The notes: a model not told the origin generated them from the sequence alone. Positions 51,657 to 61,401 are shown, counted from the first letter of the stretch. The stretch: 64,000 nt of DNA from JBFXJF01 sp050175155 (GCA_050175155.1 JBFXJF010000004.1:62001-126000); one strand, 5' to 3'. Numbers and translations are program-made.

Positions 51657-52976
51657 TTACAGTCTCCAGTATCTATATCCTGCTATTTCGTACTCTTTTC
51701 TATCTACGATTCCTTTAATATCAAGTATGACTTTGCTTTCATTAGATCCTTTCTTGAACATCTTTTTGAAGTCTTTATGAGAGAATTTCAAAAATTGGTC
51801 ATGCCCAACAGCTACAACAATTGCGTCCATATTTTTTATATCTTCTATATCATCGAACTCAATTCCGTACTCACGTTTTGCCTCTTCAGCATCAGCTTCT
51901 GGGTCTGCAATCATAGGAGTTAACCCATACTCTTTAAGTTCATTTACGATATCGATAACTCTTGTATTTCTAGTATCTGGACAGTTCTCCTTAAATGCAA
52001 ATCCTAGAATCGCTAATTTAGCATCTTTAACGGGGACATCTGATTTAATGAGATTCTTAATTAAATTCTCAACCACATATCTCCCCATATCATCATTGAT
52101 TCTTCTACCTGAAAGAATAATTTGAGAATGATATCCTAACTGCTCGGCTTTATAAGTCAAATAGTACGGATCTACACCTATACAGTGTCCACCTACAAGA
52201 CCTGGGGAGAAGTTCAAGAAGTTCCACTTCGTTCCTGCAGCTTTTAGTACAGCTTTAGTATCTATTCCCATCTTATTAAAGATGATGGAAAGCTCATTCA
52301 TAAATGCGATATTTATATCACGTTGTGAGTTTTCAATCACCTTTGCAGCTTCAGCTACTTTGATTGATTCTGCTCTGTGAACTCCAGCATCCACTACAAG
52401 CTCGTACACTTTTGCAATAATATCAAGAGATTCTTCGTCCATTCCAGAAACAACTTTTACAATTGTCTCAAGTCTATGTAATTTATCACCAGGGTTGATT
52501 CTCTCAGGTGAATACCCAACTTTAAAATCTTCTCCACATTTCATCCCTGATTCTTTTTCAAGAATTGGAATACAGATTTCTTCTGTTACACCTGGATAAA
52601 CTGTAGATTCAAATACAACAATAGAACCTTTGGTTAGATTTCTACCTACCGTTCTACTAGCAGACTCAACTGGTCTTAAATCAGGTGTATGGTCAACGTT
52701 TACTGGAGTAGGAACTGCGATGATATGGAACTTAGCTTCTTTTAGTCTTGACTCATCTGCAGTAAATTCTACTGTTGTTTCTTTTATAACATCATCCCCA
52801 ACTTCTTTGGTAGGATCGATTCCCTTTTTATAAAGTTCAACTTTTTCTTTGCTAATATCAAACCCAATGACGTCAGCTTTTTTGGCAAATGCAACAGAAA
52901 TAGGCATACCTACATAGCCTAAACCTACAAGTGAAATTCTCTCTTCTCTGTTTTTGATTTTTTCGTATAAGTTCAT
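51657..52976 (-). CDS. UDP-N-acetyl-D-glucosamine 6-dehydrogenase (WbpA/TviB-type)
   Basis: Oxidises UDP-GlcNAc to UDP-GlcNAcA with NAD. The 439-residue protein has the Rossmann start ISLVGLGYVGMPISVAFA, the catalytic cysteine in GGHCIGVDPYYL, and the C-terminal domain with LGFAFKENCPDTRNTR. Clade features (GHCIGVDPYYLTYKA) favour N-acetylated substrates over UDP-glucose. It probably supplies an acidic sugar to the polysaccharide together with the downstream epimerase. Confidence 0.92.
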   Translation of the reverse strand: MNLYEKIKNREERISLVGLGYVGMPISVAFAKKADVIGFDISKEKVELYKKGIDPTKEVGDDVIKETTVEFTADESRLKEAKFHIIAVPTPVNVDHTPDLRPVESASRTVGRNLTKGSIVVFESTVYPGVTEEICIPILEKESGMKCGEDFKVGYSPERINPGDKLHRLETIVKVVSGMDEESLDIIAKVYELVVDAGVHRAESIKVAEAAKVIENSQRDINIAFMNELSIIFNKMGIDTKAVLKAAGTKWNFLNFSPGLVGGHCIGVDPYYLTYKAEQLGYHSQIILSGRRINDDMGRYVVENLIKNLIKSDVPVKDAKLAILGFAFKENCPDTRNTRVIDIVNELKEYGLTPMIADPEADAEEAKREYGIEFDDIEDIKNMDAIVVAVGHDQFLKFSHKDFKKMFKKGSNESKVILDIKGIVDRKEYEIAGYRYWRL

Positions 52977-52991
52977 TTTGACTACTCCTTC

Positions 52992-54104
52992 TCAATGTAA
53001 TAATCCCATAGTGTTCATAATAGATTTATTAATTAAATTAACATCATACTTTTCTTTAGCAAGTTTCAAACTGCGTTCTGCCATAATCTCATTAGTTTCT
53101 TGATCTTCTATTAGAGATTTCATCTTCCCAACTAAAGTATCTATATTTTTAATAGGTACGAGGTACCCATTGTATCCATCAGTAACGGTCTCTCTACAAC
53201 CTGGCGCATCACTTGTTATAATCGAACGACCCATTGCCATGGCTTCAAGGACTGTCTTAGGTGTACCTTCATGGTAAGAAGGCAATACATAAGTGCTACA
53301 CTGCTTTATGTAGGGTCTGACATCACTCTGCTCTCCAAACCACTCTATTATTCCTTGATCTATGAAAGATTGCAGCTCTTCCAGCTGTAATGCTGATGGA
53401 TTGCTATCAAAAGGTCCAACGAGTAAACATCTTACTTCAGGATACTCATCTTTGATCCGTTTGCATGCTTCCAAATACTCCATAACACCTTTGTCTTTTA
53501 TTAATCTACCTATGAATAAAAAAGCTGGTGTTTCTGGTAAAGGTTCCGATTTAAACTTCTCAAGATTAACCCCTGATCCATTGATAATCACAATTTTGTC
53601 TTCTTGAATAAGTCCGTTGTTTATAAACTCATTTTTATCATCATTGTTTTGGAAAAACACCTTCTTACTCGCCTTGCATGCTGAATGATACTCGATTTTC
53701 ATTACTGCCTTTATTATTTTATTCTTAAACCCTTCGCCTCTAAAAATCGAACCCAGTCCAGCAATCAATGGATAAACTTCAGTGATGCCTTTAGCTTTTG
53801 CTGCTAAGCTTCCATAAACGACTGTCTTTGCTTGATATGCAAAAACTTTATCCGGTTTTTCTTCCTTCATAAATTGACAAAGCTCTCGGTATGTCTTCAT
53901 ATCACTAAATGGATTTATGCCGTTACGCTCAACAAAAAGTTGTTTGTACTTAATACCATTATCTTCAAACTTACTCTTCCAGGTTGATTCAGGTTCTGGG
54001 CCTAAGGCGATTACTGTATGCCCATGTTTTATAAAATCTTTCATCATGTCCATACGAAACCAAAATAGTGATGACGTATGGCTCGATAAAACTGCTATTT
54101 TCAT
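52992..54104 (-). CDS. Glycosyltransferase, GT4 family (WbpH/PglA-like)
   Basis: A 370-residue GT-B enzyme: N-terminus MKIAVLSSHTSSLFWFRMDMMKDF, donor half FLFIGRLIKDKGVMEYLEA and the motif SYHEGTPKTVLEAMAMGRSIITSDAPG. It probably adds the second sugar after the initiating transferase, as in clusters that begin with a PglC-like enzyme. G+C is clearly higher here (28 of 60 in the line from 53221) than in the flippase/polymerase part. Confidence 0.9.
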   Translation of the reverse strand: MKIAVLSSHTSSLFWFRMDMMKDFIKHGHTVIALGPEPESTWKSKFEDNGIKYKQLFVERNGINPFSDMKTYRELCQFMKEEKPDKVFAYQAKTVVYGSLAAKAKGITEVYPLIAGLGSIFRGEGFKNKIIKAVMKIEYHSACKASKKVFFQNNDDKNEFINNGLIQEDKIVIINGSGVNLEKFKSEPLPETPAFLFIGRLIKDKGVMEYLEACKRIKDEYPEVRCLLVGPFDSNPSALQLEELQSFIDQGIIEWFGEQSDVRPYIKQCSTYVLPSYHEGTPKTVLEAMAMGRSIITSDAPGCRETVTDGYNGYLVPIKNIDTLVGKMKSLIEDQETNEIMAERSLKLAKEKYDVNLINKSIMNTMGLLH

Positions 54105-54130
54105 ATTATCAATCCTCTTTCATTACATAG

Positions 54131-55021
54131 TTACTTCGTCAAGTACTGATTTGCTTCAATCTGAATACCTTTTCCAAAACTCATCGGATTGTAAGTAAAA
54201 TCATTCTTGGCTTCTGTATGAGGATAGCTTCTATCTTCACCAATCCTCTGAACCCTTTCTACATAATCCATCTTTCCAAGAGTTAGTACCTTAGCTATTT
54301 GGGCAAGTAAAACACCAAATTCTAGAGGAACACTTACAAAGATTCTTTTCTTATTGAGGTTATCGCTTATCATCCTAAAAATTTCTATCATTTGTAGAGG
54401 CTTTTCACCCGACAAGTCATATTCTTTTCCAGCTGTTTTTTCAGGAGACATTAATACAGCATAGAAAGCCTTTCCTAAATCTCTTGCATTTACTGGCTGA
54501 ATCAAACTTCTCCCACTATTTATAACTGGCATTATCCTCAATTTATCTATAATCTTAATGAATTTACTCATATTTCTATCGCAAAGGTCTCCATAAATCA
54601 TCGTAGGCCTAAGAATCGTTACTTGAGTATAACAGTCTGGAGCCGATGTCATTTCTGAAACTTTCTTCTCAACATCTTTATATCCTTGAGAAGCATATTT
54701 AAAGTTTGAATAAATTCCTGTTGTATGTACGAGGATAGCTCGACCAACATTATTTTCATTTGCTGCTTGAACTATCATAGGAGAATGGTGAATATTGTAG
54801 ATATGCAAAACAGTATCAACACCGTTCATAATTTTTCTTATGAACTCTTTGTCATTGAGATTTCCAACAACTTTCTCAATATTTAATCTGCTGTTATCCA
54901 ACATTGAAGTATCAGATGTCTCCTTAACAATGCAGCGGATTGGTCCTTCATATTTATGATCAATAAATTCCTGTAAGAAGTATCTTCCAGTATGTCCTGT
55001 AATCCCTGTTACTAATAACAT
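54131..55021 (-). CDS. NAD(P)-dependent sugar epimerase/reductase-like SDR
   Basis: A 296-residue atypical SDR: N-terminus MLLVTGITGHTGRYFLQEF with the TGxxGxxG cofactor site, HTTGIYSNFKYASQGYKDVEK, and ILRPTMIYGDLCDRNMSKF. Similar genes sit next to PglC-like sugar transferases in Firmicute clusters, where they may make a keto or deoxy sugar; the substrate is unknown. It lies 10 bases after the sugar transferase gene. Confidence 0.75.
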   Translation of the reverse strand: MLLVTGITGHTGRYFLQEFIDHKYEGPIRCIVKETSDTSMLDNSRLNIEKVVGNLNDKEFIRKIMNGVDTVLHIYNIHHSPMIVQAANENNVGRAILVHTTGIYSNFKYASQGYKDVEKKVSEMTSAPDCYTQVTILRPTMIYGDLCDRNMSKFIKIIDKLRIMPVINSGRSLIQPVNARDLGKAFYAVLMSPEKTAGKEYDLSGEKPLQMIEIFRMISDNLNKKRIFVSVPLEFGVLLAQIAKVLTLGKMDYVERVQRIGEDRSYPHTEAKNDFTYNPMSFGKGIQIEANQYLTK

Positions 55022-55031
55022 CTGTTCACCC

Positions 55032-55652
55032 CTATTGTTTCACTGACTCTTTATCAGTTTCCTTACTTCCGGTCCCACCTTCAACAACTCCGTCACTTCT
55101 CAACACGCTCATAATAGTCCCCAAGAAACACTTCACATCCATAGCAAATCCAATCTTCTCAACATACTCCCAATCTAACCTTGCCTTTGCTTTAATAGGA
55201 AGCTCGTCCCTACCATTAATCTGCGCCCACCCTGTAAGACCTACAGGCACATCATTTGCACCATACTTTTCTCTTTCTGCAATAAGGTCATACTGATTCC
55301 AAAGCGCTGGTCTTGGACCGATAATGCTCATTTCACCCTTCAAGATGTTGATGATTTGTGGTAATTCGTCCAGACTTGTCTTTCTTAAAAACTTACCAAC
55401 TTTAGTAATCCATTGATCCGGATTCTCCAACAGATGTGTTGGCGTATCTTTTGGCGTATCAATTCTCATGGTTCGAAATTTCAATATATAGAAATGACTC
55501 TTATGGATTCCAACTCTCTTCTGTTTAAAGAGAACTGGCCCCTTGGAGTCAAGCTTGATTGAGATAATTAGGATTACAAATATCGGAGAGAGGACTATTA
55601 ATCCTATTGATGATATTAATATATCAATTAACCTTTTAACTCTCAGATACAT
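55032..55652 (-). CDS. Initiating sugar-1-phosphate transferase (PglC/WcaJ family)
   Basis: Monotopic phosphoglycosyl transferase of 206 residues that moves a sugar phosphate from a UDP-sugar to undecaprenyl phosphate, starting repeat-unit synthesis. It has one re-entrant helix (about 7-29), LKFRTMRIDT, TSLDELPQIINILKGEMSIIGPRPAL with the Asp-Glu catalytic pair, and VPVGLTGWAQINGRDEL. It lacks the long N-terminal domain of WcaJ. First gene of the cluster, after a promoter and an attenuator-like leader. G+C here reaches 31 of 60 in the line from 55201. Confidence 0.94.
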   Translation of the reverse strand: MYLRVKRLIDILISSIGLIVLSPIFVILIISIKLDSKGPVLFKQKRVGIHKSHFYILKFRTMRIDTPKDTPTHLLENPDQWITKVGKFLRKTSLDELPQIINILKGEMSIIGPRPALWNQYDLIAEREKYGANDVPVGLTGWAQINGRDELPIKAKARLDWEYVEKIGFAMDVKCFLGTIMSVLRSDGVVEGGTGSKETDKESVKQ

Positions 55653-55799
55653 ATGAATACCCCCGGTTTGGATGGTTGGTAAATCTATTTGGATTTCATT
55701 AAAAAAAACGGAGCAAACCGTTCTTACAACCTGATGTTTGCAATCTATAAAATGTTCTATTCTATTAGTCTAGCAAATACTGTAATGTTGCTACCAATT
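55653..55799 (-). ncRNA. Leader of the polysaccharide operon with attenuator-like hairpins
   Basis: From the proposed start near 55799 to the first gene the leader is about 147 bases. It contains an intrinsic-terminator-like hairpin at 55722-55701 (AACGG, loop TTTGCT, CCGTT, then eight T in total), 48 bases before the start codon. Upstream GCAAAC (55741-55736) is perfectly complementary to GTTTGC (55718-55713), which overlaps the terminator stem and loop, so the two pairings exclude each other. I see no known riboswitch in it. Confidence 0.5.
55701..55722 (-). terminator. Leader terminator in the polysaccharide operon
   Basis: Minus strand AACGG and CCGTT form a 5-bp stem with a 6-base loop, followed by an uninterrupted T-run. 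The stem is short but GC-containing. It lies upstream of the operon's first gene, so it would act as an attenuator rather than at an operon end. Confidence 0.6.
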
Positions 55800-55805
55800 A
55801 GCTAA

Positions 55806-55833
55806 TATATATCAAAATTACCACTTAAACCAA
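55806..55833 (-). promoter_or_regulatory. Candidate promoter of the polysaccharide operon
   Basis: Minus strand TTGGTT (55833-55828), 16 bases, TATATA (55811-55806) with a TGA extension before the -10. It is the best match in the gap between the murC terminator and the first cluster gene. Confidence 0.5.
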
Positions 55834-55903
55834 TATATTACTGTATATCTCTAGTAATATTCTACAGATTATGTCATTATCCTTTTAAATTTTGGAAATT
55901 ATC

Positions 55904-55933
55904 AAAAAAACATAGTTCAATTGAACTATGTTT
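55904..55933 (-). terminator. Intrinsic terminator after murC
   Basis: Perfect arms AAACATAGTTC (55908-55918) and GAACTATGTTT (55923-55933) with an AATT loop, followed on the minus strand by seven T. It lies 37 bases after the murC stop and separates murC from the polysaccharide operon. Confidence 0.88.
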
Positions 55934-55969
55934 CTATATTTAATATATTTTCATTTATCTAATTTATTA

Positions 55970-57364
55970 CTACAATATTTTTGTGTTCATTTCAGTTCCT
56001 TCTAAATAGTTTACTAACTGATGGGCAACCTTCCATATGTCTCCTGCACCCATTGTTAATACTAGGTCATTCTCTTTAGTTACTTTGGATAGGTAATTAA
56101 ATACTTCTTCTTTTGTGGGAAAAAACTTAACGTTATTATTACTATTTTCTCTTATCATTTCGACTAATTTGGTAGCACTTACACCCTCAATATGGCTATC
56201 ACCAGCTGGTGAATAAATATTGGTTATAATAACTTCATCTGCTTCAGCAAAAGCTTTGCTAAAGGCATCTAATAAAAAGAAGGTTCGTGTATACCTTTGC
56301 GGTTGAAATACAGCTATTATTCTTTTATCTGTTGCTTTGGCTGCACTTATGGTTGCTTGGATTTCTGTTGGATGATGAGCATAGTCATCAATTACTGTTA
56401 CTTGGTTAGGCTCACCAATTACCTGAAATCTTCTCTTTGCACCTATGAATTCCAACAACGCTCTGGCAATACCGTCAATATCCATTCCGATCTCTAAACA
56501 AACGATAATTGTCGCCATTGCATTTAAGATGTTGTGCTTTCCTGGAATAGATAATTTCATTCTTCCTAATGTTTTGCCTTTATAAACAACTGTAAATGAT
56601 GATGTTCGATTAGCGAACTCCAAATCTGTGGCAACATAATCGGCTTCAATGTCAAATCCATATGTAATATAGTTACCATCTAATTCCGAAAGAATTTCTT
56701 TAATATAAGCATCATCATAACATAGGATTGATATTCCTTCCGGCTTTACTTGCTTTAAATACTGACGGTATGCTTTTTTAAGGTTATCAAAATTACCGCC
56801 ATAATTCTCTAAATGATCAGCTTCAATATTAGTTATTACGCTTATATAAGGATAATACTTAAGAAAAGTACCATCACTTTCATCAGCTTCTGCTACAACA
56901 TATTCACTCTTGCCTGCCTTAGCATTACTTCCAATGTTAAGAACCTCTCCGCCTATAATAAAAGTAGGATCTAAATTGTTAATTTCCATAGCTAAAGCAA
57001 TCATTGATGAGGTTGTTGTTTTTCCGTGTGCACCTGCTACAGCTATTCCTTTTTTTTGATTAAGAATCATAGCCAGCATCTCTGATCTATGTATGAAAGG
57101 GATATCCCTTTCTTCAGCAGCTAATAATTCAATATTATTTTTAGGTATATCAGAAGAATAGACTACTAATTCAGCCCCTTCTAGATTATCTTTATCATGA
57201 CCAATAAATATGTTTGCTCCACGAGCAACTAATCTATCAGTTATCTCCTTCTTTACTACGTCTGATCCACTTATTTTATAGCCCATATCAAGCATTACTC
57301 TGGCAATTGCACTCATGCCGTAACCACCAATACCTATAAAATGAACGTGTTGAGCTGAATTCAA
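55970..57364 (-). CDS. murC: UDP-N-acetylmuramate-L-alanine ligase
   Basis: Adds L-alanine to UDP-MurNAc in peptidoglycan precursor synthesis. The 464-residue protein has the UDP-binding domain (HVHFIGIGGYGMSAIA at 6-21), the ATP loop AGAHGKTTTSSMIA near 109-122, central motifs EADESDGTFLKY and NIEADHLENYGG, and the C-terminal domain with DDYAHHPTEIQAT and FQPQRYTRT. It lies 29 bases after folC and has its own terminator. Confidence 0.97.
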   Translation of the reverse strand: MNSAQHVHFIGIGGYGMSAIARVMLDMGYKISGSDVVKKEITDRLVARGANIFIGHDKDNLEGAELVVYSSDIPKNNIELLAAEERDIPFIHRSEMLAMILNQKKGIAVAGAHGKTTTSSMIALAMEINNLDPTFIIGGEVLNIGSNAKAGKSEYVVAEADESDGTFLKYYPYISVITNIEADHLENYGGNFDNLKKAYRQYLKQVKPEGISILCYDDAYIKEILSELDGNYITYGFDIEADYVATDLEFANRTSSFTVVYKGKTLGRMKLSIPGKHNILNAMATIIVCLEIGMDIDGIARALLEFIGAKRRFQVIGEPNQVTVIDDYAHHPTEIQATISAAKATDKRIIAVFQPQRYTRTFFLLDAFSKAFAEADEVIITNIYSPAGDSHIEGVSATKLVEMIRENSNNNVKFFPTKEEVFNYLSKVTKENDLVLTMGAGDIWKVAHQLVNYLEGTEMNTKIL

Positions 57365-57393
57365 GTTTATCCACCAACCTTTAACCCTTTTTG

Positions 57394-58716
57394 TTATGAC
57401 TTCACTAGTAATAATTTCCTAGCGTCTGCGATTAGATATAAGGAACCTGTAATTAATACTAAATCCTCATCTGTTGTTAGTTTAGATGCTTGTGATATAG
57501 CTTCACGCCATGCTTTTATCGCAATAACTTCTTTGTTCTTGTCTAACGCGTATATTTGATTTTTGATATCTTCTGCATTTGCCGCCCTTGGCACCTCTGG
57601 CTCTGTAATTATTATTATATCTGCTATTGGCAGAATAATCTCAAGATATTCTTTTATCGCTTTATCGCTTAAAATACCTAGAACTATTATCAATCTTTTA
57701 TAATTGAACAAGGATAAGGTCTGTTTTAAGCTTTCCGCACCTTCTGGGTTATGAGCACCATCAAGAACTAATAATGGTTTTTTTGAGATTATTTCAAAAC
57801 GACCTGCCCAAAAGGTTTGATTCATTCCAATATACAAGGACTCATCACTAATATTAAATTTATAATCTCGCTTCAATATTTCTAAAGCCTTGATTGAAAT
57901 AGCAGCATTTTTAACCTGATGAGGTCCAATCATTTTTATTTTAATATCTGATATTACCATATTTTCACTTGTAAATTCAAAAACACTACCACTTTGATTT
58001 ATATTATGGATTTTGAGAGAAAATTGTTCATTTATCTGATAAAAACTAGACCCGTTTATCTTGGCTGTAGCCCTAATTATCTTTAGAGCCTCTTCGTTTT
58101 CCACACCCGAAATTACCGGAACTCCTGATTTTATTATTCCTGCTTTTTCTTTGGCAATATCTTTAATATCGTTGCCCAAATAATTCATATGGTCGTATCC
58201 GATATTAGTTATTATTGACAGGAGAGGTAATACTACGTTAGTTGAGTCTAATCTGCCACCTAGTCCCGTTTCCCATAATACTACATCTGTGAGAGCTTTT
58301 GTAGAGTAATATTGCAATGCGATAGTGGTAACTACTTCAAATTCTGTCGGAATTCCCCATTCTAAACTTCCCAGTTCCTCTACTAATGGAATTACTTGAT
58401 TTGTAAGCTCCACTAAATCCTCTCCAGAAATGTCCTCACCGTTAATCTGAATCCGATTAGTAAATTCAATTAAATATGGGGAGGTAAACATCCCAACCTT
58501 ATATCCTGACTCGATTAGCACCTTGCTTATAAAGCTAAGTGTTGAACCCTTCCCATTTGTTCCTGCTATATGAATAAATTTCAGGCTCTTCTCAGGATTA
58601 CCCAGTCTCTTTAATAACCATTCCATTCTCTCGAGTCCTGGTTTAATACCATGAATCATTAGTCCATGTATCCATTCTATTGCTTCTTCTTTAGTCTTAA
58701 TACTACTATAATTCAC
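57394..58716 (-). CDS. folC: Folylpolyglutamate synthase / dihydrofolate synthase
   Basis: Mur-ligase family enzyme that adds glutamate to folates. The 440-residue protein has the ATP loop HIAGTNGKGSTLSFI near 48-62, TSPYLIEFTNRIQING, WETGLGGRLDSTN and LDGAHNPEGA. Its start overlaps the end of valS by 11 bases; valS-folC is the same pair as in Bacillus, so it is probably transcribed from the T-box-controlled valS promoter. Confidence 0.96.
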   Translation of the reverse strand: MNYSSIKTKEEAIEWIHGLMIHGIKPGLERMEWLLKRLGNPEKSLKFIHIAGTNGKGSTLSFISKVLIESGYKVGMFTSPYLIEFTNRIQINGEDISGEDLVELTNQVIPLVEELGSLEWGIPTEFEVVTTIALQYYSTKALTDVVLWETGLGGRLDSTNVVLPLLSIITNIGYDHMNYLGNDIKDIAKEKAGIIKSGVPVISGVENEEALKIIRATAKINGSSFYQINEQFSLKIHNINQSGSVFEFTSENMVISDIKIKMIGPHQVKNAAISIKALEILKRDYKFNISDESLYIGMNQTFWAGRFEIISKKPLLVLDGAHNPEGAESLKQTLSLFNYKRLIIVLGILSDKAIKEYLEIILPIADIIIITEPEVPRAANAEDIKNQIYALDKNKEVIAIKAWREAISQASKLTTDEDLVLITGSLYLIADARKLLLVKS

Positions 58717-61366
58717 TTTTTAGATCCTTAATTCTAGCTAATACTTTTTCTCTTTTATCCATATAATCTTTTTCCTTTTCTTTTTCTACTTCTATAACTT
58801 TTTCCGGAGCTTTTTCTACAAAGCTTTTATTTGATAATTTATTTTGGATACGTTCAACCTCGTAGTTAAGCGTTTCTAACTCCTTATTTAATCTATTAAT
58901 TTCTTGCTCAATATCAATTAAACCAGCAAGGGGAAGATAAACCACGGCTCCGGTAAGAACAGCAGATATAGCTTTGTCGGGTGGATTAATTTCTAAAGAA
59001 ATCAGTAAATCCTCCGGATTACAAAAACGGGTTATATAAGAGTTGCCTGTTGTAAGTATTTGTTGGTTCTCATGGTTAGTCGGTATAATTATTATCTTAA
59101 TCTTTTTGCTAAGCGGCACGTTAACCTCAGCACGAATATTCCTTACTGAGCGAATTACATCCATTAATAAGGTCATTTCTTTTTCAGCCTTAGGATTGTG
59201 GAACGATTCATTATATTCAGGCCATTTTGCAACAACAATACTATCACCCTCATGAGGTAAGTGTTGCCAAATTTCCTCGGTAATAAAAGGCATGTATGGG
59301 TGCAATAAGCGTAATATGTTATCTAACAAGTAAGTTAAGATTGACTTGCTTCTGTTCTTAGCCTGCTCGTCATCTCCATATAAAGGAGATTTAGCTAACT
59401 CAATATACCAATCACAGAATTCATCCCAGATAAAATGTGTTAACTTTTTTCCCGCTTCACCAAAATCGTACTGGTCCAAAAGTGCAGTTACATCCTTAAC
59501 TGTCTCATTGAAACGATGTAAAATCCATTCATCTGCAGTAGAAAGAGGCCCTCTAATGTCAATATCTGAAGAGGTAAAATCCCCAAGATTCATTATCGTA
59601 AATCTAGATGCATTCCAAATCTTATTAGCAAAGTTTCTTGCCGCTTCTACTCTCTCAAAGTGGAACCTTAAATCTTGTCCAGCCGCTGCACTTGTTGTAA
59701 GCATAAACCTTAGTGCATCCGCTCCGTACTGGTCTATTACTACTAATGGATCAATTCCATTACCTAAAGATTTAGACATTTTCCTTCCGTCACTATCTCT
59801 TATAAGACCATGAATATATACATCCTTAAAAGGTTTCACACCTGTAAAGTCTAAAGCAGTGAAAATCATTCTAGCTACCCAAAAGAAAATAATATCATAG
59901 CCTGTAATTAGTAGACTAGTTGGATAGTATTTCTGAAAATCCATTGTTTGCTCCGGCCAACCCATTGTTGAAAATGGCCATAATCCTGAACTGAACCACG
60001 TATCTAGTACATCCTCATCCTGTTTTAGAGATTTTCCTCCACACTTAGGACATGTATTTGGTTCTTCTGTTCGAACTATTATTTCATTACAATCCTGACA
60101 ATACCATGCAGGAATTCTATGTCCCCACCATAATTGTCTAGAAACACACCAATCGCGAATATTTTCGATCCAGTTAAGATATGTTTTTTCAAAACGCTCT
60201 GGAATAAAGTTAACTTTATCTTTACTATTTTGGTGCTCTATTGCTTTATCTGCTAATGGCTTCATTTTAACAAACCACTGAGTTGAAAGATATGGCTCTA
60301 CAATAACTCCGTTTCTTTGGCTATGTCCAACTGAATGAAGATGCTCCTCAATTTTAAGTATAACACCCTGCTCTTGTAAGTCTTTTACTATTTGTTTGCG
60401 ACATTCAAATCTATCTAACCCTTGATATTTGCCGGCATTTTCGTTCATAGCTCCCTTTTCATCCATTATCAGAATACGAGGTAAGTTGTGACGGTTACCA
60501 ATCTCGAAGTCATTCGGATCATGTGCAGGTGTAATTTTTACAGCCCCACTACCAAATTCACGATCAACATAATCATCCTCAATAATAGGTATTTCTCTTC
60601 CGGTAATCGGCAAGATAATTGTCTTCCCAACTAGGTGTTTATAACGTTCATCTTTTGGATGTACTGCTACTGCGGTATCGCCTAGCATTGTTTCCGGACG
60701 GGTTGTTGCAATATTAATAAACCCACTATTATCCTTTAGCGGATATCTCATATGATAGAAGAAACCTTGAACATCTTTATATTCTACCTCGATATCAGAC
60801 AAGGCAGTTCTTGCTTCAGGGTCCCAATTAATTATGTATTTACCACGATAGATTAGGCCCTTCTCATAAAGACTTACAAATACATTCTTAACTGCTATGG
60901 ATAAACCTTCATCTAATGTGAATCTCTCTCTCGAATAATCTAGAGATAAACCTAATTTCGCCCACTGATCATGAATGGTTGTCGAGTATTTCTCTTTCCA
61001 TTCCCATGATTTCTCTAAGAATTTCTCGCGTCCCAAATCATAACGGGAAGTACCTTCTTCTCTTAGTTTCTCCTCAACCTTTGCTTGAGTAGCTATTCCA
61101 GCATGATCTGTTCCAGGTAACCATAATGTATTGTATCCCTGCATTCTTTTCATTCTTGCCATAATATCCTGAAGAGTGAAATCAAAGGCATGTCCTATAT
61201 GGAGCATTCCCGTAACATTAGGAGGTGGAATTACTATAGAATAAGGTTCCTTATCGCTTTCATTATCAGCTTTAAAAAATTCATTTTTTAACCAGTATTC
61301 ATACCATTTGTTTTCAATATTTTTTGGATCATATGTAGTGGGGATCTGTTGTTCAACCTTCTCCAT
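58706..61366 (-). CDS. valS: Valyl-tRNA synthetase
   Basis: Class I synthetase of 886 residues. Signature HIGH appears as MLHIGHAFDF near 54-63, KMSKS as KMSKSLGNG near 526, the CP1 editing domain lies between (TTRPETMLGDTAVAVHP), zinc-like CQDC and CPKC follow near 425-445, and a C-terminal coiled coil ends the chain (about 815-886). Expression is controlled by the upstream T-box leader. The first gene of valS-folC. Confidence 0.98.
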   Translation of the reverse strand: MEKVEQQIPTTYDPKNIENKWYEYWLKNEFFKADNESDKEPYSIVIPPPNVTGMLHIGHAFDFTLQDIMARMKRMQGYNTLWLPGTDHAGIATQAKVEEKLREEGTSRYDLGREKFLEKSWEWKEKYSTTIHDQWAKLGLSLDYSRERFTLDEGLSIAVKNVFVSLYEKGLIYRGKYIINWDPEARTALSDIEVEYKDVQGFFYHMRYPLKDNSGFINIATTRPETMLGDTAVAVHPKDERYKHLVGKTIILPITGREIPIIEDDYVDREFGSGAVKITPAHDPNDFEIGNRHNLPRILIMDEKGAMNENAGKYQGLDRFECRKQIVKDLQEQGVILKIEEHLHSVGHSQRNGVIVEPYLSTQWFVKMKPLADKAIEHQNSKDKVNFIPERFEKTYLNWIENIRDWCVSRQLWWGHRIPAWYCQDCNEIIVRTEEPNTCPKCGGKSLKQDEDVLDTWFSSGLWPFSTMGWPEQTMDFQKYYPTSLLITGYDIIFFWVARMIFTALDFTGVKPFKDVYIHGLIRDSDGRKMSKSLGNGIDPLVVIDQYGADALRFMLTTSAAAGQDLRFHFERVEAARNFANKIWNASRFTIMNLGDFTSSDIDIRGPLSTADEWILHRFNETVKDVTALLDQYDFGEAGKKLTHFIWDEFCDWYIELAKSPLYGDDEQAKNRSKSILTYLLDNILRLLHPYMPFITEEIWQHLPHEGDSIVVAKWPEYNESFHNPKAEKEMTLLMDVIRSVRNIRAEVNVPLSKKIKIIIIPTNHENQQILTTGNSYITRFCNPEDLLISLEINPPDKAISAVLTGAVVYLPLAGLIDIEQEINRLNKELETLNYEVERIQNKLSNKSFVEKAPEKVIEVEKEKEKDYMDKREKVLARIKDLKSEL

Positions 61367-61401
61367 TATAAATACCTCCGATCATTTGTTTAATAATTAT
61401 T

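Noticed and set aside
59346..59813. Plus-strand frame of 155 codons within valS
   Set aside because: Antisense to the valS catalytic core around KMSKS.
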